From Pseudomonadota bacterium (GTDB lineage Bacteria > Pseudomonadota > Gammaproteobacteria > Pseudomonadales > Oceanobacteraceae), in NCBI GenBank assembly GCA_030145845.1, contig JAIXHJ010000001.1:310001-374000 (forward strand): 64,000 nt of DNA, read 5' to 3'. The notes under the pieces are model-generated. The model had not been told where the DNA came from. It did not search any database and saw only the letters and a program-made list of their open reading frames with translations. Positions 42,730-51,087 of this stretch are shown piece by piece; position 1 is the first letter of the stretch; the number at the start of each line of letters is the position of its first letter. The position numbers were made by a program, and so were the translations under genes.

Positions 42730-43473
42730 TCAGAAGTGCTTCTTCTTCCAGGCGTCGTCGTCTTCGGCCAGTTTTTCTGTGCCGCTTTCGAGGCGGGTGC
42801 CGGTATTCTGCTGGCGCTGCACCGACAGGTGTTCCTCCAGCCGTTCGCTGAGGGCGTTCATGATGCTGGTCATATCATCCGGCAGTGGATTGACGCGTTT
42901 CAGTGTGGCAATGGCTTTGCGCAGGTAATGAATGGCCTGACTGTGGTTGGACAGGGTGGCAGCGGCAGCAGCTTTGCCTTCATAGACAGCCACCGCCACT
43001 TTGATGTTCAGGAATTTTGCTTCGTTGAGCAGGCTTTTGGCGCGGTTGCCATCCAGATGGCGGCTTTTATAGCTGTCGCGGATGTAATCCATCAGGCGCA
43101 GCAGAGTGTTGCGCAGATTCTGTGCCTGCTGGCTCTGTGCCGGCATATTTGCTTTGGCCGCTTTCTGTCCGGCGGACCAGTTGGCGGCATTTTCCAGGGC
43201 CTGATTAATACGGTGATTCACCGGGCTTTTCAGCTCGTTCAGAATCTGTGCCTGACGCTGAATCTCGCCGGCAAGGAAGGTCATCATCTCCGGCGATGCC
43301 CAGGGGGCTACCGATTCGCCGATCATATTGAGTTCACCCATGCGGTCGGTGCAGGCAACGGCGAGACGGGCGCGCTCCAGTCGCTGCTGTTCCTGCCAGC
43401 GCAGAAACCACAGGGCACCCACAGCAAGCGCTGCCGTCAGAACAGCAATGATCACAATAGCAGTAGTCGACAT
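42730..43473 (-). CDS. Membrane-anchored hypothetical protein, 247 aa
   Basis: I do not recognise this family. One N-terminal membrane helix (TAIVIIAVLTAALAVGALWF) is followed by a basic turn and a mostly helical soluble domain of about 220 residues, with a TPR-like segment (ALSNHSQAIHYLRKAIATLK) and a charged C-terminus ending EKLAEDDDAWKKKHF. It could be an inner-membrane protein with a cytoplasmic helical domain. It lies in the same direction as the kinase-like gene. Confidence 0.6.
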   Translation of the reverse strand: MSTTAIVIIAVLTAALAVGALWFLRWQEQQRLERARLAVACTDRMGELNMIGESVAPWASPEMMTFLAGEIQRQAQILNELKSPVNHRINQALENAANWSAGQKAAKANMPAQSQQAQNLRNTLLRLMDYIRDSYKSRHLDGNRAKSLLNEAKFLNIKVAVAVYEGKAAAAATLSNHSQAIHYLRKAIATLKRVNPLPDDMTSIMNALSERLEEHLSVQRQQNTGTRLESGTEKLAEDDDAWKKKHF

Positions 43474-43617
43474 GTGCCTGGTGTTTCCCTGTGGCCCGGA
43501 TTCTTTTTGTTAACGGCAATGCCCCGGATAAATTCTGCATAAGTTACGTCTTATGTTGTGCAGACCGGTCCGCAAGCCCTGAGTTAAGTGTAGCCTTAAA
43601 AATATTATTTACAGGGG

Positions 43618-43646
43618 TTGACGATATCAGAAAGCCTCAATAGAAT
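43618..43646 (+). promoter_or_regulatory. tRNA operon promoter 1
   Basis: TTGACG and TAGAAT are separated by 17 bases, followed by a GC-rich discriminator (CGCGCTCC) of the stringently controlled type. The first tRNA-Glu starts about 20 bases further on. Confidence 0.85.
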
Positions 43647-43666
43647 TCGCGCTCCTTGATTGAGAC

Positions 43667-43742
43667 GTCCCCATCGTCTAGAGGCCTAGGACACCGCCCT
43701 TTCACGGCGGTAACAGGGGTTCGAATCCCCTTGGGGATGCCA
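43667..43742 (+). tRNA. tRNA-Glu (anticodon TTC), copy 1
   Basis: The acceptor stem GTCCCCA/TGGGGAT, D-arm TCGTCTAGAGGCCTAGGA, anticodon arm with CTTTCAC and T-arm GGGGTTCGAATCCCC are complete and the CCA end is encoded. It is the first gene of a Glu-Gly pair. Confidence 0.97.
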
Positions 43743-43751
43743 CTTTTGTGT

Positions 43752-43827
43752 GCGGGAATAGCTCAGTTGGTAGAGCACAACCTTGCCAAGGTTGGGGTCG
43801 CGAGTTCGAATCTCGTTTCCCGCTCCA
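43752..43827 (+). tRNA. tRNA-Gly (anticodon GCC), copy 1
   Basis: Acceptor stem GCGGGAA/TTCCCGC, anticodon loop CTTGCCAAG and T-arm GCGAGTTCGAATCTCGT are complete, with CCA encoded. Nine bases after tRNA-Glu. Its 3' end is repeated four times just downstream. Confidence 0.97.
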
Positions 43828-44222
43828 ATTACAATTTGGATGAAAGCAGGTAGCAGAGGCTACCGGAGCGACCCAGAAGGTCGCAAGCTGGAACGCCAGC
43901 CCGGTCGAATCTCATTCCCGCTCCAATTACAATTTGGAAGAAAGCAGGTAGCAGAAGCTGCCGGAGCGACCCGGAAGGTCGCGAGCTGGAACGCCAGCCC
44001 GGTCGAATCTCGTTTCCCGCTCCAATTACAATTTGGATGAAAGCAGGTAGCAAGAGGCTGCCGGAGCGACCCGGAAGGTCGCAAGCTGGAACGCCAGCCC
44101 GGTCGAATCTCATTCCCGCTCCAATTACAATTTGGAAGAAAGCAGGTAGCTGAAGCTGCCGGAGCGACCCGGAAGGTCGCGAGCTGGAACGCCAGCCCGG
44201 TCGAATCTTGTTTCCTGCTCCG
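43828..44222 (+). repeat. Four tandem 98-99 bp repeats ending in tRNA-Gly 3' tails
   Basis: The four units end at about 43925, 44024, 44123 and 44222. Each contains a GCGACC/GGTCGC hairpin and a CTGGAACGCCAG hairpin, and finishes with about 22 bases almost identical to the last bases of tRNA-Gly (GGTCGAATCTC to CGCTCCA, against GTTCGAATCTC in the tRNA). The layout is like the 178-bp tyrT (rtT) repeats of E. coli, which also begin with a tRNA 3' end. The units are transcribed in line with the tRNA pair. Confidence 0.9.
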
Positions 44223-44316
44223 GATTCTGTATCACACACCAGGCCTGTGGTTCAGAAAGAAGGGCATCAGATCAGACGATCAGTCAGGAAGTTGTTGATT
44301 TAAAAGAAAAAAGTTC

Positions 44317-44344
44317 TTGCAAATCAACGAAGTCGCTGTAAAAT
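44317..44344 (+). promoter_or_regulatory. tRNA operon promoter 2
   Basis: TTGCAA and TAAAAT are 16 bases apart, with the TGCGCAGC discriminator. It is placed 24 bases ahead of the second tRNA-Glu. Confidence 0.75.
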
Positions 44345-44367
44345 GCGCAGCACTTCTCAAGCGATGT

Positions 44368-44443
44368 GTCCCCATCGTCTAGAGGCCTAGGACACCGCCC
44401 TTTCACGGCGGTAACAGGGGTTCGAATCCCCTTGGGGATGCCA
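44368..44443 (+). tRNA. tRNA-Glu (anticodon TTC), copy 2
   Basis: Sequence identical to copy 1 over its 76 bases, including the encoded CCA. Confidence 0.97.
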
Positions 44444-44496
44444 TTAAAACTTGTTATAACGATGCAAATGGTTATAATAAGCGGCGCTAAAGAAAA

Positions 44497-44572
44497 GCGG
44501 GAATAGCTCAGTTGGTAGAGCACAACCTTGCCAAGGTTGGGGTCGCGAGTTCGAATCTCGTTTCCCGCTCCA
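44497..44572 (+). tRNA. tRNA-Gly (anticodon GCC), copy 2
   Basis: Identical to copy 1. The spacer from tRNA-Glu is 53 bases here versus nine in the first pair. No tandem repeats follow; a terminator does. Confidence 0.97.
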
Positions 44573-44580
44573 GATTCGGA

Positions 44581-44615
44581 AAGCCAGTTCACTGATGTGA
44601 ACTGGCTTTTTTATT
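44581..44615 (+). terminator. Terminator after the second tRNA pair
   Basis: Eleven-base-pair stem (AAGCCAGTTCA/TGAACTGGCTT) around CTGATG, then TTTTATT. Confidence 0.9.
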
Positions 44616-44624
44616 GGTTGCGGC

Positions 44625-44676
44625 CCGGAGGATCGCGATCGGAATACCGGGCGGATCGAATCCCGTTCCCGCACCT
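44625..44676 (+). pseudogene. Degenerate copy of the tRNA-Gly tail unit
   Basis: The stretch from GGAGGATCGCGAT to GGATCGAATCCCGTTCCCGCACC resembles the tandem-repeat unit of 43828-44222 in worn form. A second hairpin with T-run (AGCCGG/CCGGCT, 44688-44716) follows and is the likely end of the convergent reductase gene. Confidence 0.5.
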
Positions 44677-44734
44677 GATTTTGCAAAGCCGGTTCAGCAA
44701 TGAGCCGGCTTTTTATTGCCTGGCTGCCGGCACG

Positions 44735-45982
44735 CTAAGCGACATCACAGTAGCGGCGGCCAAACAGCAGGTTGGTGCGCAGGGCGGAAATATCGGTCTG
44801 TTCTGACATCAGCTGGTAATACCAGTGGCTGTCGGATACGTCGCCGACACAGAGGACGCCGGCAATGCGCTTGTTACGGATCACCAGTTTCTTATAAATG
44901 CCGTCGTATTGATCGAGCAGGGTCAGCACGTCGGTATGCTCATCCGGTACGGCATCAAATTCGCCGATGCTGTGCATGTCGACGCCGGAGACTTTCAGTT
45001 TGGTCAGGTGGGTACGTTCGTAATAGTGTTCGTTGCCCGGAGATGCGTTGCCATATTCCGCCCGCAGCTGAGCAGCCAGAACCCGTGCCTGATCCCATAT
45101 CGGTGCGACCAGTCCGTATGTCTGGCCGGCAAATTCACAGCACTCTCCCAGCGCATAGACATGATCTGCCGACGTCCGCATCTGCTGGTCGACCAGAATG
45201 CCGCGCTGGCAGTCGATGGCTGAAGCCTGGGCAATATCCTTATCGGGCACAATGCCGGTGGCAAAGATAACCAGTCCGGTTTCCAGGGTTGTGGTTTCCC
45301 CATGCTGGCGAATGTCGATGGCGTGCACGCGGCGCTCACGGCTGTGCAGGGCGAGTGGGCTGGCAGCGGTGCGGATATCCATGCCACGCCGTTGCAGTTC
45401 CTGCTGCAGGATAGCAGCCGCGGTGGCGTCGAGCTGGCGGTTCATCAGCACCGGGTTGCGGTGCAGCAGGGTGACATTAACGCCGTGGGCATTCAGGCCG
45501 GCCGCGGCTTCCACGCCCAGCAGGCCGGCACCAATGACGGTGGCGTGCTGCAGTTGCGGCAGTGACGCCAGCATGGTGTCGAGGTCCCGCATATTGCGGA
45601 AACCAATGACATTATCAGCCTGTGTACCGGGCAGGTCGGGAATAAAGGAGCGCGAACCGGTGGCAATCATCAGGGCCTGATAAGGAAAGCGTTCGCCATT
45701 GCTGCAGATAACCTGTCTGCTGGCGGTATCAATCCGTTCGGCCGGTGTATTCAGGTGTATCTGAACACGGTGCTGGCGGTACCAGTCATCATCATGGGGC
45801 GTAATCGCCGCCAGTGTGGTTTCGCCGGCCAGCAGCGGCGACAACATAATGCGGTTGTAATGGGCGACGGCTTCGTCACTGAGAATATGAATGGCACTGA
45901 AGGGATGCTGGTCGCCCAGTTCCTCAATGACCCGGTTGGCCGCCATGCCGTTACCGATAATAACCAGGGTGTTGTCAGTCAT
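44735..45982 (-). CDS. FAD-dependent NAD(P)H reductase, nitrite/nitrate reductase type
   Basis: A 415 aa pyridine-nucleotide-disulphide oxidoreductase: N-terminal FAD motif LVIIGNGMAANRVIEEL, second Rossmann ATVIGAGLLGVEAAAGLNAHG, and FATGIVPDKD and GDVSDSHWYYQLM near the end. These match the NirB N-terminal half and the NasB/NasC reductase subunit of assimilatory nitrate reduction (conserved YNRIMLSPLLAGE). It lacks the sirohaem domain, so it would feed electrons to a nitrate reductase coded elsewhere. It ends the nrt cluster on the same strand. Confidence 0.82.
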   Translation of the reverse strand: MTDNTLVIIGNGMAANRVIEELGDQHPFSAIHILSDEAVAHYNRIMLSPLLAGETTLAAITPHDDDWYRQHRVQIHLNTPAERIDTASRQVICSNGERFPYQALMIATGSRSFIPDLPGTQADNVIGFRNMRDLDTMLASLPQLQHATVIGAGLLGVEAAAGLNAHGVNVTLLHRNPVLMNRQLDATAAAILQQELQRRGMDIRTAASPLALHSRERRVHAIDIRQHGETTTLETGLVIFATGIVPDKDIAQASAIDCQRGILVDQQMRTSADHVYALGECCEFAGQTYGLVAPIWDQARVLAAQLRAEYGNASPGNEHYYERTHLTKLKVSGVDMHSIGEFDAVPDEHTDVLTLLDQYDGIYKKLVIRNKRIAGVLCVGDVSDSHWYYQLMSEQTDISALRTNLLFGRRYCDVA

Positions 45983-46049
45983 AAGCCGTTCGCGTCAGTC
46001 AGGGTTAAAAAATGGTGGCCCGCAGGCCACCGCCGTGCTGATGAAGCAA

Positions 46050-47213
46050 TCAGAATCTGGCTTCACCCCAGATCCAGAGTTTGTCGGTATCGGGTTTGCT
46101 GGCCATATCACCTTCAGAATAAGCGGCGTATTTCACACCGACAGTGAAGTTGTCATCAATTTTCTTCGCCGCCAGCAGGTCGATTTCAGAGCCCAGATCG
46201 GTGCTGCCTTCATCGGCGGAAAAATCGTGATAAACCGCCAGCAGTTTGATGCCGGCAAGCTTGCCACCGGCTTTGATATAGGTGTCTGAGAGGCCTACTG
46301 CCGGTGTTGCCAGGAACATATCTGCCCAGCCATTAAAGGCGTGCTTGGTGGCCAGCGGTGTCTGGAAACCATAATTACCGTTGTCACTGCCCAGGGTTTC
46401 ATTACCCAGTGCAAAGGTCACAGCGGAGACGATGGCGCCGGCTTCCAGGTGAAAATAGGAGGCGTCGTAATCATCGCTGGACTGGGTGGCCAGTTCAGCG
46501 CGGTAGGTCACGGTAATATCGCCGCTGTCGGTCTGGCCGGCAAAGCTGGCGCCATAGGTATCCAGCGTGGAATCCGTGTCGTCATCCTCGGTCAGGTAGG
46601 CATAGCCAACCAGTTTCCCCGCTGCCAGACCGGCATAACTGACGTTGAACAGGTGGTCGGTGGTATCCGCATCAAAATTACGCAGAATACCGTTGACCTG
46701 ATCAACGTAGGAATAAAGCACGCTGATGTCGTCCTGGGTGTAGCTGAGCGTCAGTGCATCGAATGTCTGTTCGTTCTGACGCCAGCCAACATTACCGATA
46801 AAGCGGGCGTTATCCAGAATAATACGCTGACGGCCGATGACCGCACGGAAGGCATCTTTATGGTAAGCAATCTGAGCGCGGTTAATTTCGGTATTTTCCG
46901 GGTCGGCGACGGTGTCGTAATCTGTATCTTCCGGGCTGTAATCGTCGATCAGTGCGCGGGAATCCTCAATTTCGTACAGTACCTTAAAACCAGCCATTTC
47001 CACTGTTTCATAACCCAGTCGGGTGCGCAGGGTAAGGGCGCTGGCGGCGTCCCTGCTGGCAGCATCGTCGGCGTCGTTGCTTTCGTAGCGCAGGCGCAGG
47101 TCGGCGATAAAATCACCTTCTTTCAGGGTTTCAACAACACTGTTTTCAGCGACAGAAACCTGGCTGATGGCAAGCCCCAGTGCAACAGCGGACAGTGATT
47201 TTTCAAAACGCAT
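46050..47213 (-). CDS. Outer-membrane porin (alginate-export-like)
   Basis: A 387 aa protein with a signal peptide (cleavage after VSVA) and a mature part rich in alternating beta strands, ending in a C-terminal phenylalanine (IWGEARF). LRLRYESNDADDAASRDA, RAQIAYHKDAFRAVIGRQRI and the repeated Tyr-rich strands match the alginate-export-type barrel. Its place between the reductase and the nrt genes suggests a channel for nitrate or nitrite, which is an inference. Confidence 0.75.
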   Translation of the reverse strand: MRFEKSLSAVALGLAISQVSVAENSVVETLKEGDFIADLRLRYESNDADDAASRDAASALTLRTRLGYETVEMAGFKVLYEIEDSRALIDDYSPEDTDYDTVADPENTEINRAQIAYHKDAFRAVIGRQRIILDNARFIGNVGWRQNEQTFDALTLSYTQDDISVLYSYVDQVNGILRNFDADTTDHLFNVSYAGLAAGKLVGYAYLTEDDDTDSTLDTYGASFAGQTDSGDITVTYRAELATQSSDDYDASYFHLEAGAIVSAVTFALGNETLGSDNGNYGFQTPLATKHAFNGWADMFLATPAVGLSDTYIKAGGKLAGIKLLAVYHDFSADEGSTDLGSEIDLLAAKKIDDNFTVGVKYAAYSEGDMASKPDTDKLWIWGEARF

Positions 47214-47244
47214 GGCTTTCTCCTTCGTTTGCAGCCGTTATTTT

Positions 47245-48108
47245 TTATGCAACCTTCTCGTTGACCGGTTTAACTGCCGGCTTTTTTTCAGTGTTCGCCT
47301 TCTTTACTGCGGACGTGGTGTGGTCCACTTTCTTTTGTTTTTCGTACAGGAAACTGAGTACTTCGTGACGGAAGTGGTTGTAGCGCGGGTCGTCTGCCAG
47401 TTCGATGCGGTTACGCGGGCGTTCCAGATCGACGTCCAGGATTTCGCCGATGGTGGCCGCCGGGCCATTGGTCATCATCACAATGCGGTCAGACAGCAGC
47501 ACAGCTTCGTCCACGTCGTGGGTGATCATAATGACGGTGTTATTCAGGTCGCGCTGAATCTCCATCAGAGAATCCTGCAGATGCGCACGGGTGAGGGCGT
47601 CCAGCGCGCCGAACGGTTCGTCCATTAACAGGACGTCCGGCTCCATGGCCAGTGCGCGGGCAATTCCGACACGCTGTTTCATGCCACCGGAAATTTCATC
47701 CGGGCGTTTATGCATGGCGTGGGTCATGTGCACCAGTTCCAGATTGTGTTCAATCCAGTCTTTCATCTCGGCGCGGGATTTTTTGCCTTTGAAGACCTGT
47801 TTTACCGCCAGTTCAACATTCTGGTAAGCAGACAACCACGGCAGCAGGGAATGGTTCTGGAACACCACCGCGCGTTCAGGGCCGGGTTCATTCACTTCCT
47901 TGCCATTCAGTACCACACCGCCTTCGGTGGCCTGCAGCAGACCGGCGACGATATTGAGGACCGTGGACTTGCCACAGCCGGAGTGCCCGATCAGGGAAAT
48001 ATATTCGCCCTGTTTAATTTTCAGATTCACGTCGCGCAGGGCGCGGAAAGAACCTTTCGCGGTGTTGAATTCGATACCAACCTGAGTCAATTCGAGTAAT
48101 GTGTTCAT
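47245..48108 (-). CDS. nrtD: Nitrate/nitrite ABC transporter ATP-binding protein
   Basis: A 287 aa ATPase of the NrtD/SsuB/TauB family: Walker A GHSGCGKST, signature ISGGMKQRVGIARALAM, Walker B VLLMDEPFGALD and the D-loop/H-loop with MITHDVDEAVLL. The C-terminal extension (basic, ending in ...KPVNEKVA) is short. It energises the NrtB permease. Starts 26 bases before the end of nrtB in the same operon. Confidence 0.93.
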   Translation of the reverse strand: MNTLLELTQVGIEFNTAKGSFRALRDVNLKIKQGEYISLIGHSGCGKSTVLNIVAGLLQATEGGVVLNGKEVNEPGPERAVVFQNHSLLPWLSAYQNVELAVKQVFKGKKSRAEMKDWIEHNLELVHMTHAMHKRPDEISGGMKQRVGIARALAMEPDVLLMDEPFGALDALTRAHLQDSLMEIQRDLNNTVIMITHDVDEAVLLSDRIVMMTNGPAATIGEILDVDLERPRNRIELADDPRYNHFRHEVLSFLYEKQKKVDHTTSAVKKANTEKKPAVKPVNEKVA

Positions 48109-48134
48109 GTAAATCTCCTTTTTCAGCAGGTTGA

Positions 48135-49139
48135 TTAACGCAGGGTTGCGGATTTATCCCAGGACACAAAACGCTGAATCATCAGCATGATGCGGTCGAG
48201 CAGGAAACCGATTAAACCAATGGTGATCACCGCCACCATAATGCGGCCCAGAGAATCAGAAGAACCGTTCTGAAATTCATCCCAGACGAATTTCCCCAGT
48301 CCCGGATTCTGTGCCAGCATTTCGGCGGCAATCAGTACCATCCAGGCGATGCTCAGTGACAGACGCAGACCGGTAAACATCATTGGCACCGAAGCCGGCA
48401 GCACAATTTTGATGACGTGGGTGATGTAGTTCAGGCGCAGCACCATGCTGACGTTTTTCAGATCCTGGGAAATAGAAGCCACGCCCACAGCGGTATTGAT
48501 TACCGTTGGCCACAGGCAGCACAGCATCACGGTAATCATGGAATTCACAAATGATTTGGGGACCAGCGGATCGTCGCTGATGTACAGTGCACTCACCACC
48601 ATGGTGACCAGCGGCAGCCAGGCCAGTGGTGATACCGGTTTGAAAATCTGAATAATCGGGTTAAACGCGGAATACAGGTTGGCACTCAGACCGATAACAA
48701 TACCCAGGGGTACAGCAATCAGGGAGGCCAGAATAAAGCCGCTTAATACTGTAATCAGGCTGGTACCGATCTGGTCGATGTAAGTTGGCTTGCCGGTATA
48801 CGGGCGGATTTTTGCGACATAATCCGGGTCTCTGGCCAGGCGGTCGGCATTACGTTTTTCCTGACGCTCATAAAATGCGACGGCTTTCTGCCGTTCTTCA
48901 TTATGTTCGCTGAGCAGGTTGCCGGACTGTTCAATCACATCCGACGGCCCGGGAAACTGACCCAGAGAGGTGTTGATATTGCTGGCAGCGGCATGCCAGA
49001 TCATCAGGAATACCAGAATACCAGCAAGCGGAATGCCGACCGATTTAATAATGGTCTGCAGGTTCTGGCTGACGTTTTCACCTTTGGCAATTTTTACCAC
49101 AGGTTCAAGCCATGGCATGTTGTGCAGTGCAATAGTCAT
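48135..49139 (-). CDS. nrtB: Nitrate ABC transporter permease
   Basis: A 334 aa membrane protein, about six helices, with the BPD-type permease EAA loop (LNYITHVIKIVLPASVPMMFTGLRLSLSIAWMV), an N-terminal soluble extension and a polar loop (RDPDYVAKIRPYTGKPTYID). It is the inner-membrane channel of the nitrate importer. Sits between nrtA and nrtD with short spacers. Confidence 0.93.
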   Translation of the reverse strand: MTIALHNMPWLEPVVKIAKGENVSQNLQTIIKSVGIPLAGILVFLMIWHAAASNINTSLGQFPGPSDVIEQSGNLLSEHNEERQKAVAFYERQEKRNADRLARDPDYVAKIRPYTGKPTYIDQIGTSLITVLSGFILASLIAVPLGIVIGLSANLYSAFNPIIQIFKPVSPLAWLPLVTMVVSALYISDDPLVPKSFVNSMITVMLCCLWPTVINTAVGVASISQDLKNVSMVLRLNYITHVIKIVLPASVPMMFTGLRLSLSIAWMVLIAAEMLAQNPGLGKFVWDEFQNGSSDSLGRIMVAVITIGLIGFLLDRIMLMIQRFVSWDKSATLR

Positions 49140-49201
49140 GAGGGTTATCTCTTTTGGGCTGCCGGCATTTGCCGGCAGCTGGTCAGGTGTATTCAGCCGC
49201 T

Positions 49202-50587
49202 TCAGAGTTTGTCTGCGCCTTTGAGGCCGATGCTGAATTTCTTCAGGTATGCATTCGGTTGCGTACCGTCGTAGGTAATACCGTCAATAAACTGGGTCTG
49301 CGGCGCCTTGAAACCGGTCTCGGTGGCGAAGTCCGGGAAATCAGCAGCTTTTAATCTGCCTTCCGCAATCAGCTCTTTGGCGGCCGCGGCATAAATATCC
49401 GGGCGGTACACTTTTTTCGCGGTCTGCATAAACCAGTCGTCGGATTTTTCTTCTGCAATCTGGCCCCAGCGGCGCATCTGCGTCAGATACCAGATGGCAT
49501 CGGAGTAGTAGGGGTAGGTGGCGTTGTAGCGGAAGAAAACGTTGAAGTCGGGTACGTCACGCTTGTCGCCTTTCTCGTACTCGAATGTGCCGGTCATGGA
49601 GTTGGCAATCACATCGTAGTCGGCTCCCACGTATTGTGGTTTGGACAGGATCTTTACCGCTTCCGGACGGTTGGCGTTGTTGTTGGCATCCAGCCATTCC
49701 GCCGCACGGATCAGCGCTTTGACGACTTTTTTGTGGGTGATGGGGTATTTATCTGCCCAGCTTTTGCTGACGCCGAACACTTTTTCCGGGTTGTCTTTCC
49801 AGATTTCATAATCCGTGATCACCGGCACGCCAATGCCTTTGAATACCGCCTGCTGGTTCCAGGGTTCGCCAACGCAGTATCCGTAAATGGTGCCCGCTTC
49901 CAGCGTGGCCGGCATCTGGGGTGGTGGGGTGACAGAGAGCAGGGCATCGGCATTGATCTGACCGGAATTATCGCCCTGTGCCGGAGCGTAGTAACCGGGG
50001 TGAATACCGCCCGCGGCCAGCCAGTAACGCAGCTCGTAGTTGTGGGTCGATACCGGGAATACCATGCCCATGTTGAAAGGCTTGCCGGATGCTTTGTATT
50101 TTTCCACCACAGGTTTCAGGTAATCGGCTTTGATCGGGTGCACCGGCCTGCCGTTGGCGTCTTGGGGAATGTTGGGCTTCATCTGTTCCCAGATGTCGTT
50201 GGCCACGGTGATGCCGTTACCGTTCAGATCCATGCTGAAGGCGGTGATGATGTGTGCCTGGGTACCGAAACCAATGGTCGCGCCGAGCGGCTGGCCGGCC
50301 AGCATATGGGCGCCATCCAGCTGACCGTCAATCACACGGTCGAGCAGGACTTTCCAGTTCGCCTGGGCCTCCAGCGTGACGTACAGGCCTTCGTCCTCGA
50401 AGAAGCCTTTTTCATAGGCCACCGCCAGCGGCGCCATATCGGTGAGTTTGATAAAACCGAATGTCAGCTCCTCTTTTTCTGCCCATTCTTCGGCCGCTAC
50501 CGCCGGCATGCCCAGTGTGGCAGCACCGGCAGCAAGCAGCAGCGCGCTTTTGATCAGGGTGCGGCGCAGTGTGTTCAGTCCTCTCAT
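49202..50587 (-). CDS. nrtA: Nitrate ABC transporter substrate-binding protein
   Basis: Start set at 50587 with GAGGGGA upstream; the longer frame would add seven residues without support. The 461 aa protein begins with a twin-arginine type signal ([17 protein letters not shown]) and continues with the NrtA/CmpA family core [39 protein letters not shown] [16 protein letters not shown], and a C-terminal domain with [20 protein letters not shown]. It binds nitrate in the periplasm. First gene of the operon; the leader carries a terminator and a possible ANTAR hairpin. Confidence 0.93.
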   Translation of the reverse strand: MRGLNTLRRTLIKSALLLAAGAATLGMPAVAAEEWAEKEELTFGFIKLTDMAPLAVAYEKGFFEDEGLYVTLEAQANWKVLLDRVIDGQLDGAHMLAGQPLGATIGFGTQAHIITAFSMDLNGNGITVANDIWEQMKPNIPQDANGRPVHPIKADYLKPVVEKYKASGKPFNMGMVFPVSTHNYELRYWLAAGGIHPGYYAPAQGDNSGQINADALLSVTPPPQMPATLEAGTIYGYCVGEPWNQQAVFKGIGVPVITDYEIWKDNPEKVFGVSKSWADKYPITHKKVVKALIRAAEWLDANNNANRPEAVKILSKPQYVGADYDVIANSMTGTFEYEKGDKRDVPDFNVFFRYNATYPYYSDAIWYLTQMRRWGQIAEEKSDDWFMQTAKKVYRPDIYAAAAKELIAEGRLKAADFPDFATETGFKAPQTQFIDGITYDGTQPNAYLKKFSIGLKGADKL

Positions 50588-50622
50588 GGTTTTCCCCTCG
50601 GTTATCACTGAATTTCAGGCAC

Positions 50623-50662
50623 AAAAAAAGGCGCATACGACTTCGCAGTCGTAAGCGCCTTT
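50623..50662 (-). terminator. Attenuator-type terminator in the nrtA leader
   Basis: In the minus direction a 13-base-pair stem (GGCGCTTACGACT/AGTCGTATGCGCC, loop GCGA) ends in a run of seven T, only 36 bases before the nrtA start. A terminator here must be overridden for the operon to be expressed. Confidence 0.82.
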
Positions 50663-50694
50663 GCTTAACTGTCAGATTTTCTGAGGAGAGCGCA

Positions 50695-50710
50695 GGTCCA
50701 CCATTGGACC
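50695..50710 (-). promoter_or_regulatory. Hexaloop hairpin in the nrtA leader
   Basis: Minus-strand GGTCC-AATGGT-GGACC forms a five-pair stem with a six-base loop having A at position 1 and G at position 4, the loop rule for ANTAR antiterminators such as NasR and NasT. Only one such hairpin is clear. Binding is inferred. Confidence 0.45.
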
Positions 50711-50736
50711 GGCCCTCCGTACTTAACCGGCGGCAA

Positions 50737-50751
50737 GCGAGGAGTGTGCCA
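50737..50751 (-). promoter_or_regulatory. Sigma-54-like promoter of nrtABD
   Basis: Minus-strand TGGCACACTCCTCGC has the -24 TGGCAC and the GG/GC pair ten bases apart; the -12 is TCGC rather than TTGC. The predicted start lies near 50726, which places the terminator and hairpin inside the transcribed leader. Confidence 0.6.
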
Positions 50752-50883
50752 GTTTTTCTGAGTCTTGCCGGAAGAGTTTGATTTAACGGCACTTTTTTCT
50801 GTTTCAGGCACAGAAGTCCGGTGTTATCGGCCAGGGCAAAGGTGGACAGATATTTGCCAAAAACGTGCACACTCAGAGCACAA

Positions 50884-50900
50884 TGCGCGTTCCTTGTGCA
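50884..50900. promoter_or_regulatory. Candidate NtrC binding site
   Basis: TGCGCGTTCCTTGTGCA has the 17-base layout TGC-N11-GCA of NtrC sites, about 160-175 bases before the predicted nrtA start point. Further TGCAC half-sites lie at 50867 and 50910. Confidence 0.45.
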
Positions 50901-51087
50901 GCGGACCGGGTGCACAAGCTGGCTGGCGGCCGCGGAATTAACCCCACAGACTGCAGGGTTCAGGCCGCAGAATGACCGCCTTTTTCTGCGTTCTCAGGCT
51001 TTTGGCCGGCCCCGTATTCTGGGACAATAGCGCCCGCTCTGACCATGCTGGTCAGGGCGCTTTCCGGTAACAACCCTGAGGTCCGAT

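Noticed and set aside
43828..44222. CRISPR array
   Set aside because: Units are 98-99 bp with no repeat/spacer split and carry tRNA tails; there are no cas genes.
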